A stretch of 64,000 nt of DNA from Heterotrichella gracilis. Lineage: Eukaryota > Sar > Xanthophyceae > Tribonematales > Xanthonemataceae. Position numbers and translations under genes: made by a program. The notes under the pieces are model-generated. The model ran no database searches. It had not been told where the DNA came from and was given only the letters and a program-made list of their open reading frames with translations. The stretch covers positions 744,001 to 808,000 of the forward strand of contig JAULBX010000002.1 in the NCBI GenBank assembly GCA_032358255.1, written 5' to 3'. Shown piece by piece: positions 58,190-64,000 of the stretch. Every line of letters begins with the position of its first letter. Position 1 is the stretch's first letter.

Positions 58190-58906
58190 ATGGTTAAAAC
58201 GATTAAAAAATCATTGTGTATTATTATTTGTCTGTTATGTGCCAAGTTCCTCGTGGCACAGAATAATTCAGCATCGGCCAATAATTTTGACAGTTTACAA
58301 ATTAGTATCAATATGGTGCTGGAAGATGCTACAACTAATCATTATGTGATTGATTGGACGGATTCACTTGGTCTATATGAAAACAACAAATTAACAGACA
58401 AACCTTACGAATTACATTGTTACATAAGTGATTCAAAAGGACTTATCGGAAGTTATCATGGTTTAAGCACATCATTTACTTTTTGCAACTTTCATACTAA
58501 AGATTCCATTATAGACGTAGTTTTTATTTTGGCTCCTAATTTTAATTCAAAAAAGGGAAGGGAGTTAAACTCATCGCTCGATTCAGCTTGGTTAAAAACA
58601 TACATTGAGTATGAAAAAATGAGAATCCCTGTAAGGCGCATTGATGGTTTAAAGCTAAGTCTGCATAAAAGAAAAAGTGAGAGTGATATTGTAGTTGTTA
58701 AGAATAATTGTACGAAAAACCGTGTTGTTGTTTTAAGCTATTGGAATAAAAAAAGCGAAACGAAACTTGTTAAGAAAGGACAATTGCTAAAACTTAATAT
58801 GAAAACGGGCGACGGTATGCAATTAAAAAATAGTGCTTTAAGCTATACACACATAGCTAATGAAAAAATGGGTATTTACTTATGTTCTGATAATATTAAA
58901 CGATGA
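58190..58906 (+). CDS. secreted hypothetical protein with YTH...YLC C-terminal module
   Basis: 238 residues, signal peptide to about FLVAQ. The final 65 residues (VVKNNCTKNRVVVLSY, KLNMKTGDGMQLKNSALSYTHIAN, GIYLCSDNIKR) match the module that ends the lipoprotein at 34540-34956. Its stop overlaps the start of the next gene by four bases. Confidence 0.65.
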   Translation: MVKTIKKSLCIIICLLCAKFLVAQNNSASANNFDSLQISINMVLEDATTNHYVIDWTDSLGLYENNKLTDKPYELHCYISDSKGLIGSYHGLSTSFTFCNFHTKDSIIDVVFILAPNFNSKKGRELNSSLDSAWLKTYIEYEKMRIPVRRIDGLKLSLHKRKSESDIVVVKNNCTKNRVVVLSYWNKKSETKLVKKGQLLKLNMKTGDGMQLKNSALSYTHIANEKMGIYLCSDNIKR

Positions 58907-61900
58907 AAAACAGGGTGTTTATTGTAAGTTTATTAATTCTGACAAGATTATGTTGTTTTGCTCAGCATTGCCAGTATTGTACAACCTATATAGTAGGAAT
59001 AAATCCCATTTCTTCAATAAGTAAAAAGCCGATTAACGGTCTTTATATTTATGTAGTGAATGAAAGAGGAATTCAATACAATGGCTTAAATTCTATTGCA
59101 GATTCTTCTCCAATTAATAACCAAACCATTTCTAAAACGGTTCTCTTTTGGCAGAATGATAGTACTAAGTCTCCAAAGAAAAATGATGGCAAGCACTTTA
59201 ACTTTGCTCATAATCATTACCTGTTTCGCGCATTTTGGTCTCATTCTTCGTCCAAAGAAAAGGATAAGCTTTACATAAGAATTGAGGATAGAGATAGTAA
59301 AAAAAATGGAGGAAAATTTAAAACGCAGGTTATACCAGTTTCTCAACTTAAGCTAAAGTTGTTATGTGGTTATGATGGTTCAAACTTTAAATCAGACGAT
59401 TACACTCCTTTGACGATAGAACTAGATATAGAGAAAAACAACGATTCATCTAAAATGATAAAAACAGTAAACGGTTTTAGATTTGAATTCGACCCCAGCC
59501 CATTGGTTAATTGTCCTGAATGTTTAGGCTGTATTTGTAAGAGCATACAGGTTTTTAATAGTTTAGAGCAAAATGTATTTAATATGGTGTTTACCGAGAA
59601 TACGTTAGAAGATAATTACCATGGAAGTGATAGCATACAAGTAGCGGACTACAATTTTGACGGCTATCCTGATTTTAGAATTATAACAAATAATATAGTT
59701 TTGAATCAATATTATATTTATGATTCTAAAAAGAAAACCTTTACAAAAGAGCCATTATTGAGTAGATTAACCGAACTTCAATTTGATTTTAACAACAAAG
59801 CGGCGAATGGAATACTTGTGGAATCTAGCCCAACACCTTCTGACATATATTCCGTTTCAGAAACCTACCTTAACGCCTACAAACTTAGTGGAGAAAATCT
59901 TGTTGATGTTAGGATTATTAGAAAGTTTTGGTACAGTTCGTCAAGTGGTGACTCGAGCGAACAAAATTTAAAAGTTATTAGAAATAATAAAATTGATACT
60001 TCTTACTATAGCTACAGAAATTTTGCTCTAGAAAAAAAAACGAACTCTTTGATATACTCTAAAGCAAAAATAGTTGGAGATTTTAAGTTTGAACTCACTT
60101 TAAACTCATTCTCGGCAAATACTAATTATGACAATTTTGACTACACACAAATAATTAAAGTTACAGCAATCTCAACGAACAAAAATATCCATACAACTTC
60201 AGTTAAACTACAAAAGGTGAGCATTGATAATAGAAATCATTGCACAGACAGCATTGATGTAGCCGATTACAATTTTGATGGTTATCCCGATTTTAGAATG
60301 TGTAAGCATTCATCCCGATATACTTATATGCTATTTGATAAAGGAAAAAACACTTTTGTTGCAGATCCTCTTCTAAATCAAATGGATGATATTGAATTTG
60401 ATTTTGCCAACAAGGTAGCTAAGGCGCGAAAAGATGTTTCTACATTAAAAAAAGGAGAAAGCCCGATGAACCCTAATGCCAATAAAACTGATGAATACCA
60501 CAACTACTTTTTGTCGGGGAAAGGGTTTTATTATGTTCAGGAATACATTACCATTAGCACTTTAAAAAACAATCAACAATCAAATAAGAAAGAGTCGAAT
60601 TATTATTTTTATTACCAATACCAATTAAAGTCAATATCCGAATCAGAGTTTAAAAAAGCGCTTAATCCTTCAATTTTAAAGGAATACAAGGTAGCCCCAT
60701 TTATTTTTACACTGGATAAAAATCCCATAGGTGTTAATATCCCTGCCGAAAAACGGACTTATGCTTACCAAATTGAGGTTTTAAAAGCTAAAAATAGAGA
60801 AGTCATTTTTTCGCAAACATTCTTTGGCAATAAACTTAAGTCTCCAATCATCTGTTCTGATTCATTGCAAATAGCCGACTTTAATTTTGATGGCTATCCC
60901 GATTTTCGCGCATATTCTTCGGGATCAAGTCACACCTATTATGTGTATTATAAAAAGGAAGACATTTTTATTGAAGAGAAGAGGTTGAGCAAACTTTTTA
61001 ATGTGGAATTTGATTATACTAAAAAACTGGTCACAGGAAATACAAATATCGTAAGCTATGATATGGGCATGCACAGCAATACTATAAAAGTGAGTTTATC
61101 GGCTGAAGAGTTAAGCAAACATAAAAACATTGATAACAATACTATTCAGCAACCTTTAGTAATGCCAAATATTTCAATTGCTAAAAAGGATTCCGTTTTA
61201 ATTGCTGCATCTAAAGTAGATACATTAAACAAGAAGGACCCAGAAAAGCAATTCGTAAAGCAATGGAAAAACTATCAATTCACACTCATTTTTAATCCTC
61301 CAGATATTAAGCCTTCTCCTGTATATGGTTCTTATGTAAAGGTGTTGGAAGTAAAGGATTTAAAAAGGGATTCTTTAATATATTCAAGAGTAATGCGGGG
61401 AGATAAGTACAAGGAGAAACCCATTTGCACCGATAGTTTACTAATTGATGATTATAATTTTGATGGGTATCCGGATTACAAAATGTGTGATGATTATGAA
61501 GGAAAAAGATTTAAGTATTATTTATATGACGATAAGAAAAGGGATTTTGTTGAAGACCGCATACTAGGCTCGCTTACGGATATAAAATTATATCCAGATA
61601 GTTTTAAGCTTGTTGGAACCCGAGTGGCAGGAAGCACACTGCAGAATGTTTGGATGATTGGAATAGGATTCCCTACTGTTAAAATATTTTCGAAAACAAT
61701 AGGCGATGATTTAGTTGCTCATAATAAAGTAAACACTTATGTATATAAAGATGGAAGACTTATTGAAGTTAATACGCCAATGCCCTATAAAATGTACTCA
61801 AAAGTAAAAGATGGGTATAGGTTTCAATTAGAGTTTAATCCTGCTGATATTGTTATTCCAAAGGACTTAGGTAGTTATGTAAAGCGATTGAGTGTTTATA

Positions 61901-62733
61901 AAGTCGAATCGAATAGGAGCGAAGGGAAAATATTTGAAACCAGTGTGTTTGGTAATGAATTAAAAGAAACCACCGAACAACGCGATAGTTTTGAAATTGC
62001 CAACTATAATTTTGATAAAATACCTGATGTAAGGTTTAATAACAGTTTTAATCCAGGACAATCGGTTTATTACCTATCTGCCATAGATGTTAACGAAGAC
62101 CAAGTTTTTTATCATGAACAAAATCTTTCAAATATTCAGCAAATAAAGCGATTTGAAGACCGCAAAAAATTAACCGGCACTTACACAGATAAAACAGATT
62201 ATAATACTGTAAGTTTTTATGGCAAATATTTAGATACTATGGTTGTTGTAAAACAAAATTTAAATACCATGGCAATAACGCAAACAATAACTTATTTAAA
62301 TAAGTTAGGTAAGTTAAAACCCATACCCAATATAAAGGCTTTAGAGCCTAAGCCAAAAACCAAAAAGGAGTTTGGCGATTACAATTTTGATGGATACGAA
62401 GATTTTAGAACAAAGAAAAATGAGAATGACGAGCGTTGGGATTTCTTTATTTACAATAACAAAAAACAGTCTTTTGAAATAGATACATTATTGAGTAAAA
62501 TGACTACGACAGACTTTGACTTTGAGAATAAAGTATTCGTTGGTCAAATTACGAAGCATATAAATGAATTAGATACTTATACCGAGGGGTATAAAACAGT
62601 AAATGGAAGAATTATTCTTTATTCTAATTCAACTTGCCACAGGGAATTTAGATATGCTGAAAGAGTGGACTGCACCATTTCGGAGTTAAAAGATGGTAAA
62701 TGGGTTGAAACTTTTATACATGGTGCTGAGTAG
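58903..62733 (+). CDS. large secreted repeat protein (six NFDGYPD repeats)
   Basis: 1276 residues with a signal peptide ending near FAQH. Six copies of an (I/V)ADYNFDGYPDFR motif lie near residues 247, 452, 656, 847, 1031 and 1157; most are preceded by a strand pair and SIQ/SLQ, and followed by a YYxYxKxxxxF strand and a DFDFxNK block. This is like the NFDG calcium-loop repeats of XAC2610-type or FG-GAP-like proteins. No T9SS sorting domain is seen at the end. Likely a large extracellular or periplasmic binding protein. Confidence 0.7.
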   Translation: MKNRVFIVSLLILTRLCCFAQHCQYCTTYIVGINPISSISKKPINGLYIYVVNERGIQYNGLNSIADSSPINNQTISKTVLFWQNDSTKSPKKNDGKHFNFAHNHYLFRAFWSHSSSKEKDKLYIRIEDRDSKKNGGKFKTQVIPVSQLKLKLLCGYDGSNFKSDDYTPLTIELDIEKNNDSSKMIKTVNGFRFEFDPSPLVNCPECLGCICKSIQVFNSLEQNVFNMVFTENTLEDNYHGSDSIQVADYNFDGYPDFRIITNNIVLNQYYIYDSKKKTFTKEPLLSRLTELQFDFNNKAANGILVESSPTPSDIYSVSETYLNAYKLSGENLVDVRIIRKFWYSSSSGDSSEQNLKVIRNNKIDTSYYSYRNFALEKKTNSLIYSKAKIVGDFKFELTLNSFSANTNYDNFDYTQIIKVTAISTNKNIHTTSVKLQKVSIDNRNHCTDSIDVADYNFDGYPDFRMCKHSSRYTYMLFDKGKNTFVADPLLNQMDDIEFDFANKVAKARKDVSTLKKGESPMNPNANKTDEYHNYFLSGKGFYYVQEYITISTLKNNQQSNKKESNYYFYYQYQLKSISESEFKKALNPSILKEYKVAPFIFTLDKNPIGVNIPAEKRTYAYQIEVLKAKNREVIFSQTFFGNKLKSPIICSDSLQIADFNFDGYPDFRAYSSGSSHTYYVYYKKEDIFIEEKRLSKLFNVEFDYTKKLVTGNTNIVSYDMGMHSNTIKVSLSAEELSKHKNIDNNTIQQPLVMPNISIAKKDSVLIAASKVDTLNKKDPEKQFVKQWKNYQFTLIFNPPDIKPSPVYGSYVKVLEVKDLKRDSLIYSRVMRGDKYKEKPICTDSLLIDDYNFDGYPDYKMCDDYEGKRFKYYLYDDKKRDFVEDRILGSLTDIKLYPDSFKLVGTRVAGSTLQNVWMIGIGFPTVKIFSKTIGDDLVAHNKVNTYVYKDGRLIEVNTPMPYKMYSKVKDGYRFQLEFNPADIVIPKDLGSYVKRLSVYKVESNRSEGKIFETSVFGNELKETTEQRDSFEIANYNFDKIPDVRFNNSFNPGQSVYYLSAIDVNEDQVFYHEQNLSNIQQIKRFEDRKKLTGTYTDKTDYNTVSFYGKYLDTMVVVKQNLNTMAITQTITYLNKLGKLKPIPNIKALEPKPKTKKEFGDYNFDGYEDFRTKKNENDERWDFFIYNNKKQSFEIDTLLSKMTTTDFDFENKVFVGQITKHINELDTYTEGYKTVNGRIILYSNSTCHREFRYAERVDCTISELKDGKWVETFIHGAE

Positions 62734-62957
62734 AATGAAAAAAACGAAAAAAAACTAATCTACCTCAATCTAGTTATTAATCCAGTTAAACTTCAATTTT
62801 AAAGTATGGAACTTATTATTAATACTGGGCGTTTAAAGCTGGCAAAAACAACTTCGGTTTATTAATTTCTAAATTTAGTGAGTGTGTGTTATCGGTTTTT
62901 GTTTTAAAGCTGGCGTAATTTTATTTTTTGAGAGCGAATATTAAAAGATGCAACATT

Positions 62958-62983
62958 TTGCCATTTGTGGCATTTTTTTTGTC
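62958..62983 (+). terminator. weak terminator-like hairpin
   Basis: tgcca-tttg-tggca followed by an eight-T run, downstream of the 1276-residue gene and 12 bases before the next ATG; it may end that transcript or attenuate the next gene. Confidence 0.45.
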
Positions 62984-62994
62984 TTTGACTGTAC

Positions 62995-64000
62995 ATGAAA
63001 ATATCTAAGTTTATAATTAGTTTAGCTTTAGTAATTAACACTTTGTTTGTTTCTTCGCAAAACGAAACTTCAAAGTGGTATTTTGGTAAGCAGGCTGCCC
63101 TTGACTTTATGCCGAGCTCACCCACACCTTTATTTAATAATCCCTTAATTTCGTGGAGAACTTGTGCAAGTGTAGCCGATGCTTCTGGTAATTTATTATT
63201 TTACACTAATGGAAATATAGTTTACAATAAATTGCATGTACCAATGGCAAATGGGACAGGACTAGCGGGCAACGTAGGTGCAACTCAACCTGTATTTGTC
63301 GTAAAACAACCAGGAAATACTAATCTATATTATGTATTTACGCAAGCTGGTTTTGGGTTTTCTAGTTTTGTGGGGCTGTATTATTCGATTGTTGATATGA
63401 GTTTGGCTGCCGGTAATGGTTCAGTAACGGTAAAAAACATTCACATGTATGGAAATACAACCACCAATTTAATTACAGAAAAATTAACCGCAGCCAAACA
63501 CTGCAACAATACAGATGTTTGGATTTTAACCCATGAATTTTGGAATAGTAATTTTCAAGCATATTTGCTCACGGCCAGTGGTTTAAATACCACTCCTGTT
63601 ATATCAACATCTGGATCGCCACACCTAAATTCAGTAATGGGTTGGATGTGTCCAATGAAGATATCACCAAATAGAAGAAAAGCGATAGTAAATGTAGGGA
63701 TGCAGCCTTCGGAGTTGTTTGACTTTGATCCTGCTACGGGAATCTTTTCTAATCCAATTCTATTACCTGCAACTATAGCAGGCTTTGGTAGCGAATTTTC
63801 ACCTGACAATTCCAAACTTTATATCACTACAAGCGGTGGCTATATTTCACAATATAATTTGTGTGCTGGCTCACCAGCTGCTATAATAAGCTCATTAGAC
63901 ACTTTAGCAGACCCTTTAGCTACAACAGTTTCATCGCTCATAAGTGTATCATTAAATGATATGCAATTGGCTAAAGATGGTAAAATATACTTTACTAGAG
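62995..64000 (+). CDS. secreted protein, propeller-like, 3' truncated by the window
   Basis: ATG at 62995 opens a frame that remains open to the end of the window (335 codons). Signal peptide to about FVSSQ, then NETSKWYFGKQAALDF, a start typical of large Bacteroidota surface proteins with WD40-like beta-propellers. SVADASGNLLFYTNG and GSEFSPDNSKLYITT are propeller-type strands. Full-length relatives usually end in a gliding-associated (CHU_C/T9SS type B) domain, which would lie outside the window. Confidence 0.75.
   Translation, partial: MKISKFIISLALVINTLFVSSQNETSKWYFGKQAALDFMPSSPTPLFNNPLISWRTCASVADASGNLLFYTNGNIVYNKLHVPMANGTGLAGNVGATQPVFVVKQPGNTNLYYVFTQAGFGFSSFVGLYYSIVDMSLAAGNGSVTVKNIHMYGNTTTNLITEKLTAAKHCNNTDVWILTHEFWNSNFQAYLLTASGLNTTPVISTSGSPHLNSVMGWMCPMKISPNRRKAIVNVGMQPSELFDFDPATGIFSNPILLPATIAGFGSEFSPDNSKLYITTSGGYISQYNLCAGSPAAIISSLDTLADPLATTVSSLISVSLNDMQLAKDGKIYFTR

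Overview
The window comes from a Bacteroidota chromosome. It is AT-rich, many secreted proteins end in type IX secretion (Por) sorting domains, promoters with the Bacteroidota TAnnTTTG -7 box can be found, and the ECF sigma/RskA pair, M1 peptidase and SusC-like TonB receptor styles fit. I cannot resolve the genus.

Layout. (1) 1-7013: tail of a copper-RiPP (bufferin/Hvf) operon (HvfC-like end plus HvfX/DoxX), a Rossmann-fold oxidoreductase, an ECF sigma/anti-sigma pair, hemE, a secreted M1 aminopeptidase and a secreted hypothetical. (2) 7279-12302, minus strand: a dense tRNA array with 22 recognisable tRNA genes of 22 different anticodons, plus degenerate or interrupted tRNA-like units, small palindromic elements, one orphan 108-residue gene and a slipin gene. 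(3) 12465-28600, minus strand: a tightly packed superoperon: rtcB, prfH, an AAA+/M41 protease fusion, an NrtR-type Nudix regulator, PRPP synthetase, NADAR, RNA 2'-phosphotransferase (kptA/Tpt1), 2OG-Fe(II) oxygenase, metallophosphatase, deoxyribosyltransferase-like protein, NAMPT, macrodomain, ADP-ribosylation/crystallin J1-like protein, ADP-ribosylglycohydrolase, TonB receptor, PnuC and NadR. (4) 28777-37851: a secreted T9SS protein, a tRNA-Arg(CCU), and a cluster of small and medium secreted proteins, four of which share a C-terminal domain, with decayed copies between them. (5) 38096-50150: five tandem secreted seven-bladed propeller proteins with DFDPG repeats, broken by one MBL-fold gene. 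(6) 50159-64000: hypothetical membrane and secreted proteins, a DUF418 protein, a GH10 xylanase lipoprotein, a hydrolase, a 1276-residue protein with six NFDGYPD repeats, and a secreted protein running off the end.

Main interest. Regions 2 and 3 read as one co-oriented island for recovery from RNA damage. RtcB and PrfH act on cleaved RNA and stalled ribosomes, KptA consumes NAD+ to remove 2'-phosphates, and macrodomain, ARH and NADAR proteins clear ADP-ribose species. Prs, NAMPT, NadR, PnuC and a TonB receptor rebuild NAD+, under an NrtR-like regulator with two operator-like inverted repeats at its own promoter. The adjoining tRNA array has one tRNA per codon box, mostly U34 or G34, close to a mitochondrial-type minimal decoding set (only Asp-GUC was not found). 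My inference is that it supplies replacement tRNAs after tRNA-cleaving toxins or defence systems act. RtcB/PrfH/slipin/Tpt1 repair operons have been discussed in the literature; the coupling to a near-complete minimal tRNA set, two Leu tRNAs without long variable arms, and palindromes inside tRNA-like genes is what I consider new or worth checking.
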